Below, one piece after another: positions 1-6,960 of a stretch of DNA of 12,432 nt. The DNA comes from an uncultured Spirochaetia bacterium (lineage in GTDB: Bacteria; Spirochaetota; UBA4802; JAGODF01). The stretch is taken from positions 1 through 12,432 of the forward strand of contig CALCJG010000038.1 of assembly GCA_937967705.1 (NCBI GenBank), written 5' to 3'. The notes beneath the pieces were generated by a model. It had not been told where the DNA came from, did not search any database, and saw only the letters and a list, made by a program, of their open reading frames with translations. Position 1 is the stretch's first letter. Every line of letters starts with the position of its first letter. A program made the translations under genes and the position numbers.

Positions 1-1
1 A

Positions 2-1474
2 ATCGCGGCGGAGGGGGATGACGCCCTGATCGAAAAATTCCTCGAGGGCGAGCAGCTGACCGAGGATGAGATCATGCTGGGTATACGCAATCAGCTGGCC
101 GACGCCAAGCTGACCCCCATCATCTGCGGTTCCGCTACAAAAGCCATCGGCATCAAAAACCTGATGAGGGTCATCAAGCGCTTCGCCCCCTCGCCCAGAA
201 TCGGAAGGGAGTACACGGGTATTAACGCCAATGACAAGACCAGCGAGATGACCGTCAAGGCGGACCCGGCTTCCCCGCTCACGGCGGTGGTCTGGAAGAC
301 CTACATTGATCAATATGCCGGTCGGTTCAGCTACCTCAAGGTTGTGGCCGGAGAGCTGCAGCCGGAGACGGAGGTGCAGAACGCGGAGAAGAACTCCAAA
401 GAGCGCATCTCCAAACTATACACCATGATCGGCAACAAGCAGTTTGATATCCCCAAACTCTGCACCGGGGACATCGGCGTGACCGTCAAGCTGGAAAAGA
501 CCACCACCAAGGACACCCTCTGTGAGGCCAAGGGAACGCCGGTTCATCTGCATCTCATAGACCTGCCGCATCCCGTTTTCTCCTATGCCATCGAATCGGC
601 CAAGAGGGGTGAGGAGGACAAGATAGGGCAGGTGCTCATACGGATGGCGGAGGAAAACCCCACCATCACCTACCTGTTCAATCCCGAAACCAAGCAGACC
701 GTTCTCTCCGGCATGGGGGAGATGCAGCTGAATATCATACTCAAGACGCTGAAGGAAAAATACAAGCTGGACGTGGTGACCCACGAGCCCCGGGTGGCCT
801 ACAGGGAAACCATCACCAAGAAAGCGGAAGCCCAGTACAAACATAAGAAACAGAGCGGCGGCCACGGGCAGTACGGCGACGTTTCCCTGCGGGTGGCTCC
901 CCTGCCCCGGGGCGGAGGCTACGAGTTCAAGGACAGCATCGTGGGCGGCGTGGTCCCCAAACAGTACATCCCCGGCGTTGAGAAGGGCGTCAAGGAGGGG
1001 ATGGACGAAGGGGTTCTCGCCAAATATCCCGTGGTGGACGTCTGGGTGGAGCTCTTCTTCGGTTCCTATCACGACGTGGATTCCTCGGAAATGTCCTTCA
1101 AGATCGCCGCGCGCAACGCCCTGAAGAAGTCGATGGAAGCCGCCGGCCCCATACTGCTGGAGCCCATCATGGAGGTGGACATCTTCGTGGACAAGGAGTT
1201 CATGGGGGATATCCTCAATGACATCACCAGTCGCCGGGGACGTGTCCTGGGGATGGGCAGCAAGGACGAATCCTCCAGCGGCGGTATCTCGGTAGTCAAG
1301 GCCACGGTGCCCCTGGCCGAGATGCTCCGCTATTCCATAGATCTCCGCGCGATGACCAGCGGCAAGGCCACCTTTGAGATGAAGTTCTCCCACTACGATC
1401 CCATCTCCGGGCGCATCGCCGAGAAGGTCATAGAGGACCGCAAGAAGATGCTGGAGGACGAGGCCAACAAGTAA
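2..1474 (+). CDS. Elongation factor G-like GTPase, 5'-truncated by window edge (EF-G2-like)
   Basis: This is the C-terminal 490 residues of an EF-G family ribosomal translocase. The frame is open from base 2 with no start, so roughly 200 residues of GTPase domain (G1-G4) lie outside the window. Visible in fragment numbering: the G5 segment CGSATKAIG (about 42-50), beta-barrel domain II (about 90-180), domain III (about 185-260), domain IV with SGGHGQYGDV (285-294) and HDVDSSEM (357-364), and domain V with SRRGRVLGM (410-418). The GHGQYGDV form, the divergent domain II and the C-terminal EKVIEDRKKMLEDEANK resemble the EF-G2/EF-G-like paralogue group more than canonical FusA, which usually has GRGQYGHV. 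That makes a second, canonical fusA elsewhere likely. No rpsL, rpsG or tuf gene follows, unlike the str operon. It ends at TAA and is followed by a strong terminator. The family call is secure; the paralogue assignment is moderate. Confidence 0.93.
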   Translation: MAAEGDDALIEKFLEGEQLTEDEIMLGIRNQLADAKLTPIICGSATKAIGIKNLMRVIKRFAPSPRIGREYTGINANDKTSEMTVKADPASPLTAVVWKTYIDQYAGRFSYLKVVAGELQPETEVQNAEKNSKERISKLYTMIGNKQFDIPKLCTGDIGVTVKLEKTTTKDTLCEAKGTPVHLHLIDLPHPVFSYAIESAKRGEEDKIGQVLIRMAEENPTITYLFNPETKQTVLSGMGEMQLNIILKTLKEKYKLDVVTHEPRVAYRETITKKAEAQYKHKKQSGGHGQYGDVSLRVAPLPRGGGYEFKDSIVGGVVPKQYIPGVEKGVKEGMDEGVLAKYPVVDVWVELFFGSYHDVDSSEMSFKIAARNALKKSMEAAGPILLEPIMEVDIFVDKEFMGDILNDITSRRGRVLGMGSKDESSSGGISVVKATVPLAEMLRYSIDLRAMTSGKATFEMKFSHYDPISGRIAEKVIEDRKKMLEDEANK

Positions 1475-1510
1475 GGTCTTCTCCCGGGACATCTCCTCAG
1501 AAACGCAGAA

Positions 1511-1542
1511 GGCCGGCTCATGAGAGCCGGCCTCTTGTTTTT
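1511..1542 (+). terminator. Rho-independent terminator of the EF-G-like gene
   Basis: A perfect 9-base-pair inverted repeat, GGCCGGCTC / GAGCCGGCC (1511-1519 and 1524-1532), encloses an ATGA tetraloop. It is followed by TCTTGTTTTT. It starts 36 bases after the EF-G stop and is correctly oriented for plus-strand termination. It also lies downstream of the convergent ceramidase gene, but on the minus strand no T-run follows the stem, so efficient termination from that side is doubtful. Confidence 0.9.
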
Positions 1543-1568
1543 GGCCGCATGCTGAGCGGGTCGGGCTA

Positions 1569-3575
1569 TTATTTCAGGGTCTCGGAATACAGTATGCCCT
1601 GTTTGCCCCGGGGCAGGACGGTGAAGCGGTAGGCCCAGCCCTCCTGAAGGGACGGGTTGTACCAGCGTGCCTCGTAGACTCCCATCCTGTCCTTCGTGAT
1701 CTTATCGCAGAATCTCACGGATACGTCATAGCCGGTGTCATCCGCCGGCCGTCCGTCCTTGATCAGGGGAGTCCAGGTCTTTCCGTCCCGGCTTGCCTCG
1801 ATGCGCACCAGGGGCAGGTGGTAATCGATGACGGCGGGCGGTACGTCCTGCCAGCGGAAGACGTAGCAGGGTTCGCCGGGATTCTTCTCTCGGCTCAGGC
1901 AGGGGGCTCCGAGGGACTTCCGGGATCCCGCGGGCTCAAGGGGTGCCGGCCCAAAAGGCCTGGCTTTGAGGCTGAAGGTCCACCGGTCCGGCAGGGGCGG
2001 GAGGCTGCCCCTGCCCCCGAGGGCGGCGGTGAGGGTCTTTACCTGTTCCGCAAGAAACAGCGTCGAGTTGGGTCCGTAAAGGGTGTGCCCCCCCTCGTAA
2101 TGCTGTTTGCTGTATTCCTCCGGGGTGGTGGTGTAGCCGAAGTAGCCGTTGGAACAGCTGATTACGGCGTACTGCAGAGAGCTTCCCGCCGGGCAGCCGC
2201 TTTTGATACGCTCACCGGCCTGCCAGGTCACCTCGAAGGGGAGGGGAATGAACACCATGCCGTCCACCCGCAGGGCCTGAAAAAATATTTCATGGGGAAA
2301 TCCTTCTTTCGGCAGAATCAGGTACTGCCCCGGTCCGCCCAGGGTGCGCTTGTGTCCCTGGGGACCTCCGGTGAAGAACCATCGGGGAGATCCCTCCCGG
2401 AAGAAGGGAAGCCAGCCGAAAACGGGATGGCTCCCGTCCTCGGCGCCGGCGGAGACAGGAGCGCCCACCACCGGCCTGTCAGCGATCTTGACGGGACCGG
2501 CGCTGTTATGCCTGTAGAGATCCACCTCCATGGCGGCGGCCTTTACGGGAGCGTCGGATTTGAGTTCCTTTCCCAGGGAGTTGAAGAGCTTCAGGGCCTC
2601 GGCGCCGATCAGGGTGCCCAGACGCCGGGCTTCGGAAAAACCCTGCCCGTCCTTTTTGTAGTTGGGGGAGTTGTCCCCGTGGGTGCCGTTGAGGGCGGCA
2701 TGCACGATCTCCCAGGGTACCTTGTTGCCGGCCTTCAGGCCCCACTCCAGCTCGCGCTCGATGTAGGCGAAGACGTCGGCGTTGTAGAAATCGTTGTGTT
2801 TGGATACCACCGTGGAGTGTATGGAAAAGGTGGAGATGGCGGCAGCGGGTTTGTAGCGACCGTCCCTGTCCTTCAGGTCAACCCGGAGCAGGTACATCCA
2901 GGGGTTCACCGCCTTATGGATATCACCCCTCTCTTTATCCTTTGATTTCGTTTCCTTGAAGTTGGCCAGATACGCCTCTATGCTGCGGTTTCGGGTGAAG
3001 TTGAAAAGTGAAACCTTCCCGGCGGCGATCCTGGCGGGTCTCCGCTCCCGGTAAGCCTTGATGACGGCATCGGCGATACTGCGGCTCAGAAACTCGCAGT
3101 ATTCCCGGTCAAAGCCTGCGGCGGAGGAGGCGAATTCGTTGTAAAACGGGCTTCCGAAAAAATTTCCGGGTCCTGAGTGCGTATGGGTTGCTGCGATCAT
3201 CAGATGCGAGGCCGCCACGTCGGTGTGAGGGGCGATGAGCTCCGCAACCCGGTGATGCACCAGCCGCGATCCGGAAAGCAGGTCGCACTGTACGATGGCC
3301 ACAGGCTGCCCCTTGGCCGGTTTGATATAGACGACCCGGGCGTAGAGGCGCGTGCGGAACCCGTCGCCTGTTCCCGCCATCACGGAGTAGCCTGCCAGGG
3401 GCTTACCGGGGTTGGGGGTGATGTCCGCCTTGGCGGTACCTGCCATGAGGGTCTTGGTGCTCACGGTCTTGAGGGGCGCTTTGCGCTGTATATCCACGCG
3501 GACCAGCTTCTGTGAGGGGGAGCATCCCCAGAGGATAAAAAGCGCCAATGCGGCTGTCAATATGGACTTTTTCAT
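1569..3575 (-). CDS. Neutral/alkaline ceramidase, predicted lipoprotein
   Basis: Predicted neutral/alkaline (non-lysosomal) ceramidase, which hydrolyses the amide bond of ceramide to sphingosine and fatty acid using one zinc ion. The 668-residue protein starts with a lipoprotein signal peptide (KK at 2-3, hydrophobic stretch, lipobox LWGC with Cys18), so it is probably lipid-anchored outside the inner membrane. Family motifs seen: ATHTHSGPG (129-137; zinc-ligand His), FSIHS (250-254; second His), NGTHGDNSPN (296-305; the nucleophile-serine motif, Ser303), PFEVTWQAG (446-454; Glu448 aligns with the zinc Glu) and NGYFGYTTTPEEY (476-488; zinc-ligand Tyr region), followed by QHYEGGHTLYGP. A beta-type C-terminal domain (about 560-655) matches the usual architecture. 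The start at 3575 is supported by AGGAG seven bases or so upstream. All catalytic positions I can recognise are present, so it looks functional. The upstream diguanylate cyclase is 136 bases away, so co-transcription is uncertain. Confidence 0.92.
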   Translation of the reverse strand: MKKSILTAALALFILWGCSPSQKLVRVDIQRKAPLKTVSTKTLMAGTAKADITPNPGKPLAGYSVMAGTGDGFRTRLYARVVYIKPAKGQPVAIVQCDLLSGSRLVHHRVAELIAPHTDVAASHLMIAATHTHSGPGNFFGSPFYNEFASSAAGFDREYCEFLSRSIADAVIKAYRERRPARIAAGKVSLFNFTRNRSIEAYLANFKETKSKDKERGDIHKAVNPWMYLLRVDLKDRDGRYKPAAAISTFSIHSTVVSKHNDFYNADVFAYIERELEWGLKAGNKVPWEIVHAALNGTHGDNSPNYKKDGQGFSEARRLGTLIGAEALKLFNSLGKELKSDAPVKAAAMEVDLYRHNSAGPVKIADRPVVGAPVSAGAEDGSHPVFGWLPFFREGSPRWFFTGGPQGHKRTLGGPGQYLILPKEGFPHEIFFQALRVDGMVFIPLPFEVTWQAGERIKSGCPAGSSLQYAVISCSNGYFGYTTTPEEYSKQHYEGGHTLYGPNSTLFLAEQVKTLTAALGGRGSLPPLPDRWTFSLKARPFGPAPLEPAGSRKSLGAPCLSREKNPGEPCYVFRWQDVPPAVIDYHLPLVRIEASRDGKTWTPLIKDGRPADDTGYDVSVRFCDKITKDRMGVYEARWYNPSLQEGWAYRFTVLPRGKQGILYSETLK

Positions 3576-3655
3576 CTCGTATCTCCTGATCGGGGGCCAT
3601 GCAATTCCCTGGGATCAACCCATCGCCCAGAACTGGCCCGTCGGTTTTGCGGTGT

Positions 3656-3684
3656 AGGTTAATAGAAAGGGAGATAAATTGCAA
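3656..3684 (-). promoter_or_regulatory. Possible sigma70-type promoter for the ceramidase gene
   Basis: On the minus strand a TTGCAA hexamer (3684-3679) is followed after 17 bases by TAACCT (3661-3656), about 80 bases before the ceramidase ATG. The region is AT-rich compared with its surroundings. The -35 matches consensus at four of six positions and the -10 at three of six, so this is only a candidate. The rest of the 136-base spacer (3576-3711) shows no clear terminator for the upstream cyclase, only a T-rich run (CTTTTTTCTT on the minus strand) without a convincing stem before it. Confidence 0.25.
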
Positions 3685-3711
3685 TAAGAAAAAAGTGTTA
3701 TATGTTGAAAA

Positions 3712-4833
3712 TCACGGGCATCCCGGGTCCCCGCCGGCGACAACGCAGTTGCGGCCTTTCCGTTTCCCCGCATAGAGGGCCTGATCGGCCTTCTTTATGG
3801 CCTCTTCAGGGTTCTCTTCAGCGCTGTTGCAGGTGCTCAGGCCCAAGGTTATGGTCAGGGAGAGGGTGATGTCGCCGTAACGGAAAGCAGTCCCCTCTAT
3901 CTGCCGCCGGATACGCTCGGCCACGATGCGGCAGTGTTCCTGGTCCGTGTCCGCCAGGAGAATGAGGAATTCCTCGCCCCCCCATCGGGCGGGGCAGTCT
4001 AATTCCCTCAGCTGGCCCCTGAGGACCTCCGCAAGGTTCACGAGGATGAAATCCCCGCAGTCATGACCGTAGGTGTCATTCAGGCTTTTGAAGTGATCGA
4101 TGTCGCACAGGATGAGGGAGAAGGGTTTGCCGAGCCGCTTCTGACGCTGGTGTTCCTCTGTCATCCTCTGTTGCAGGGCCGCACGGTTGAAGAGCTTGGT
4201 CAGCGGATCGTGCTTGGCGGCCTTTTCGAACCGGTCCTTTTCCCTCTTCATGTACAGGAATAGGGTCTGCTGGGAGGATTCGTAGCTGTAGGTTATGACC
4301 GAGATGGCCGTATAGGCGATGATGTACCGCGTGAGGATCTGGCTGGAATAGGGTTCCGACTCGAAGAGGGGTTTTCCGGCAGTCATGCCAAAGAGGCTCG
4401 TGAAGAAGAAGGTCAGGTTGGCTATGGATCCGTCCCTTTTCCCCAGCGCGGAGAAGACCGCTGTCGGGAAGAGGAAGGCCCAGAGGAAGTAGGATATCTC
4501 CTTCCTCCCCTCGATGATGATCATATTGAGTATGACTATGAAGAGGAGGGTTATGATACGGTAAACAGGACGCCCCTCGCGCCGCCTCCTGAGAACCAAA
4601 AGGCAGATGATGAAGAGTCCGCTGATGGTCAGGTTCAACGAGACGATAAAATATCTTTCGAAAAGGAAATGAAAAAGGGAAAAAAAGGCCGTCACTCCGA
4701 TGCCGGTCAGGAGCACGAAAATGGTCACCAGTCTCCGGTGTTTCTCCTCGGGATCCAGGTCATGCAGAGTCCCCAGCCTCAGCAGGGTCCTGATGACCGG
4801 AGAATCCGTATAGGATGAAAAGGCGCTTTTCAT
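3712..4833 (-). CDS. Membrane-anchored diguanylate cyclase (GGDEF domain)
   Basis: Predicted diguanylate cyclase, making cyclic di-GMP from two GTP. With the start at 4833 it has 373 residues. Residues about 36-182 hold several hydrophobic segments (about 36-56, 62-82, 92-108, 113-129, 138-152, 167-183), a probable six-helix membrane sensor I cannot assign to a named family. A short linker leads to the GGDEF domain (about 205-366). It has DPLTKLFNR (209-217), metal-binding DIDHFKSLND (244-253), the active-site signature GGEEF (285-289), and an RELD inhibitory I-site at 276-279, exactly five residues before it. It is therefore predicted to be active and product-inhibited. No EAL domain is present. 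Start choice: AGGGAGG lies just before the ATG at 4833. An in-frame GTG at 4929 and ATGs at 4920 and 4872 would add up to 32 residues, with weaker ribosome sites. Confidence 0.92.
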   Translation of the reverse strand: MKSAFSSYTDSPVIRTLLRLGTLHDLDPEEKHRRLVTIFVLLTGIGVTAFFSLFHFLFERYFIVSLNLTISGLFIICLLVLRRRREGRPVYRIITLLFIVILNMIIIEGRKEISYFLWAFLFPTAVFSALGKRDGSIANLTFFFTSLFGMTAGKPLFESEPYSSQILTRYIIAYTAISVITYSYESSQQTLFLYMKREKDRFEKAAKHDPLTKLFNRAALQQRMTEEHQRQKRLGKPFSLILCDIDHFKSLNDTYGHDCGDFILVNLAEVLRGQLRELDCPARWGGEEFLILLADTDQEHCRIVAERIRRQIEGTAFRYGDITLSLTITLGLSTCNSAEENPEEAIKKADQALYAGKRKGRNCVVAGGDPGCP

Positions 4834-5042
4834 GAACCTCCCTGATCTGATTTTGAAGAACGGCTTCAGCATGCCCCTTTCCGCCATGCCATCGGAGCAG
4901 TTATCTTTCTCTTTGGGCATGCAGCCCACCCGCTATACAGGAACACCCTCAGGATGATTTGTCAACGTATTTCCCTGGGGGGAGGATTCACCGACTTCTC
5001 CTGCCTGGGGATGCCCATAGGGAAAAATATTGCAACCCCCGG

Positions 5043-5058
5043 GGGACAGGACTGTCTC
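5043..5058. promoter_or_regulatory. Inverted repeat upstream of hemolysin III gene
   Basis: GGGACAG-GA-CTGTCTC is a 7-2-7 inverted repeat with one mismatch; the inner GACAG/CTGTC is perfect. It lies 20 bases before the hemolysin III start codon and just upstream of its AAAGGAG ribosome site. It follows directly on, and shares bases with, a perfect ten-base palindrome CCCCCGGGGG (5036-5045). It could be an operator in the 5' untranslated region or a small mRNA hairpin. No function is established. Confidence 0.3.
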
Positions 5059-5078
5059 TTGATGGAAAGGAGTGATCC

Positions 5079-5756
5079 ATGTATAATTCCACAGCTTACA
5101 GTGCCCTGCGGCGCAATCCCATCAGTCGGCAGACCCGGGGTGAAGAGATCGCCAATTGTCTGACCCACGGGATCGGGGCTGCCCTCGGAGTGGCGGGGCT
5201 TGTGCTCCTGGTCGTCTATTCCGCCCTGGCAGGAAGCGTCAGGGGCGTGGTGGCCTTCAGTGTTTACGGAGCCACGCTGATCCTGCTCTATCTCATGTCG
5301 ACCGTCTATCACAGCGTCAGGTCCCTTCGCTGGAAGGCCTTTTTTCAGGTGATGGACCATGTGTCGATCTATTTCCTTATCGCCGGTTCCTATACGCCGC
5401 TCATGCTCATCGCCGCGCCGCCGGCCTGGGGATGGAGTCTTTTCGGCGTGCTCTGGGGTCTGGCTCTCCTGGGGGTCGTCTTCAAGATTTTCTTCACCGG
5501 CAGATTTGATCTGATATCCACCCTGATTTATCTCTTCATGGGCTGGATCATCGTGTTCTTCTTTTACCCGGTCATGATGGGATTCCCGGGTATGGGCATT
5601 GCATGGCTTTTCATAGGAGGTGCCTGCTACAGTCTGGGTACCGTCTTTTACCTCTGGGAGGGCCTTCCGTTTCATCACTCCCTGTGGCATCTCTTCGTGC
5701 TGGGAGGGAGCATCAGTCATTTCTTCTGTTTCTTCCTCTATCTGATACCCCGGTGA
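5079..5756 (+). CDS. Hemolysin III family (PAQR/YqfA-like) membrane protein
   Basis: A 225-residue, seven-helix integral membrane protein of the hemolysin III / PAQR family, distant relatives of adiponectin receptors within the proposed CREST metal-hydrolase superfamily. Conserved positions seen: EEIANCLTHGIGA (22-34), STVYHS (74-79; Ser74 and His78), DHVSIYFLIAGSYTP (93-107; Asp93) and HSLWHLFVLGGSISH (200-214; His200, His204). These provide the Ser, Asp and three His thought to hold a zinc site in the membrane. Length is normal for bacterial members. The start is well supported by AAAGGAG seven bases upstream. The name reflects old haemolysis data from one Bacillus protein; most bacterial members have no proven role, and membrane lipid or fluidity homeostasis is a better guess than toxin activity. 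It is divergent from the diguanylate cyclase and convergent with the potassium channel, so it is probably monocistronic. Confidence 0.93.
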   Translation: MYNSTAYSALRRNPISRQTRGEEIANCLTHGIGAALGVAGLVLLVVYSALAGSVRGVVAFSVYGATLILLYLMSTVYHSVRSLRWKAFFQVMDHVSIYFLIAGSYTPLMLIAAPPAWGWSLFGVLWGLALLGVVFKIFFTGRFDLISTLIYLFMGWIIVFFFYPVMMGFPGMGIAWLFIGGACYSLGTVFYLWEGLPFHHSLWHLFVLGGSISHFFCFFLYLIPR

Positions 5757-5811
5757 AATTCCCGCTGGGGTCTCTTCCTGTCGGCGGTCAGCATGGCTCT
5801 ATCGGCAGATT

Positions 5812-6654
5812 CTAGAGCCGGGAACCGCAGTATTTGCAGTAGAGGGCGTCGTGATCGTGTCCTTCCGCTCCGCATTGAGGACAGGCGTTCGTGGTGACGG
5901 CGCTTTTGCCGGCCTGAGTGAGCTCCACGGTTACGATGCCCGTGGGAACGGCGATGATCGCATATCCCAGGATCATGATCATCGAGGCCAGTGCCTGTCC
6001 CAGAACCGTTTTCGGGGCGATGTCTCCATATCCCACGGTGGTGAGTGTGACGATGGCCCAGTAAATGCTCCGGGGTATGCTCGTAAATCCGTTGTCGGAC
6101 CCCTCAATGAGATACATGATGGTTCCCATGATGACCACGATGCTCAGCACGGCGCCGAGGAACACGGTTATCTTGAAACGGCTCGCTCTGAGGGCCCTGA
6201 CCAGGATATCCGCCTCCCCCAGGAACCGGGCGAGTTTGAAAATTCTGAAGACTCTGAGTAGCCGTATGGCCCTGATAACGAGAAAATACTGTGAGCCGGC
6301 GAAGAAAACACTGAGATAGGTTGGAATAACCGCCAGGAAATCTACAATTCCGAGAAAACTGAAGATATATTTGACCGGCCTGCCTACAGAAATAATCCGC
6401 GCCAGGTATTCCAGGGAGAAGAGGAGGGTAAAAAACCATTCGACACCCCGCAGTAGACGTCCGTGTTCGGTCTCGATGCTTTGTACGCTTTCCAGCATGA
6501 CAGCGACAATGCTGATTACAATGGCCCACAGCAATGCCACATCAAAAGCCTTGCCCCCGGCGGTTTCCGCCTCAAAGATTATCTCATGGAGCCTGATTCT
6601 CCAGGGACTGAGTATCCTCGATTTGTCCTGAACTCTTTTACCGGTAATATCCAT
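5812..6654 (-). CDS. Voltage-gated potassium channel with C-terminal zinc ribbon
   Basis: A 280-residue subunit of a tetrameric six-helix ion channel in the inner membrane. S1-S3 lie at about 36-55, 70-88 and 95-118. S4 carries positive charges every third residue (Arg128, Arg131, Arg134, Arg137, Lys140, Arg143), as in voltage sensors. S5 is about 162-183. The pore loop has the potassium selectivity filter TTVGYGD (205-211), and S6 (about 218-245) contains the AVPTGI hinge. The short tail ends in CPQC (258-261) and CKYC (273-276) with His266 and His268 between: a four-cysteine zinc-ribbon-like knuckle. Most bacterial Kv-type channels lack this. The start at 6654 has GAGG seven bases upstream. 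Channel identity is very secure. The tail might sense zinc or redox state, or assist assembly; that is inference. The gene appears monocistronic, with a structured leader upstream. Confidence 0.95.
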   Translation of the reverse strand: MDITGKRVQDKSRILSPWRIRLHEIIFEAETAGGKAFDVALLWAIVISIVAVMLESVQSIETEHGRLLRGVEWFFTLLFSLEYLARIISVGRPVKYIFSFLGIVDFLAVIPTYLSVFFAGSQYFLVIRAIRLLRVFRIFKLARFLGEADILVRALRASRFKITVFLGAVLSIVVIMGTIMYLIEGSDNGFTSIPRSIYWAIVTLTTVGYGDIAPKTVLGQALASMIMILGYAIIAVPTGIVTVELTQAGKSAVTTNACPQCGAEGHDHDALYCKYCGSRL

Positions 6655-6960
6655 CTATCCTCAGTTGCGGTCTTCCCGGATCGTTTTTATCCGTTCAATG
6701 TCCCATCTCCCGTCCGGGATGACACCTCCTTCATATCATAAAGGCAGTTCTGAGGAAAGTATTTCAAGTGAAAAAAGGTGAGACGGGCCAATTCTGAGGG
6801 TTTCCGTCATAACCGCTGATAAAGAAGGCTAAAAGGGGCGGTTTCCAATAAGAAGTGATTGACCCTTCAGGCAGGGGGTGATAGGGTTGAGTTTCATTGT
6901 AAACAGATTATTTTCCCCCGGGACGGGTTGGGGTGAAAAGATCAAGGCGGTCTCCTGCTT
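6655..6960. promoter_or_regulatory. 306-base divergent intergenic region (K+ channel leader and kinase promoter)
   Basis: No convincing gene lies here. The left part, read on the minus strand, would be the channel mRNA leader. It carries a consensus AAGGAGG (6731-6725) with no standard start codon at the right distance. It also has overlapping inverted repeats: TCCCG-TC-CGGGA (6708-6719), a CCCGGA/TCCGGG pair (6675-6680 with 6713-6718), and a small hairpin CGGAT/ATCCG (6677-6693). The first two compete for the same bases. The right part holds a candidate plus-strand promoter for the kinase (6859-6887), described separately. A short AT-rich stretch, 6740-6780, could hold the minus-strand promoter of the channel, but I see no clear hexamer pair. 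Confidence 0.5.
6859..6887 (+). promoter_or_regulatory. Candidate sigma70-type promoter for the hybrid kinase
   Basis: TTGACC (6859-6864) is followed after exactly 17 bases by TAGGGT (6882-6887), giving a leader of about 65-70 bases before the kinase ATG at 6961. The -35 is one mismatch from TTGACA, but the -10 keeps only three of six consensus bases, so the call rests on the -35 and the spacing. Confidence 0.3.

Noticed and set aside
416..1492. Minus-strand open frame (358 codons) opposite the EF-G gene
   Set aside because: His/Leu/Gly-rich translation without motifs, fully overlapped by conserved EF-G domains.
1818..2945. Plus-strand open frame (375 codons) opposite the ceramidase
   Set aside because: Glycine-, valine- and arginine-rich low-complexity translation, antisense to a clear enzyme; a shadow frame.
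4962..5720. Minus-strand open frame (252 codons) opposite the hemolysin III gene
   Set aside because: Highly charged translation typical of the antisense of a hydrophobic membrane protein; no motif and no ribosome site that I could support.
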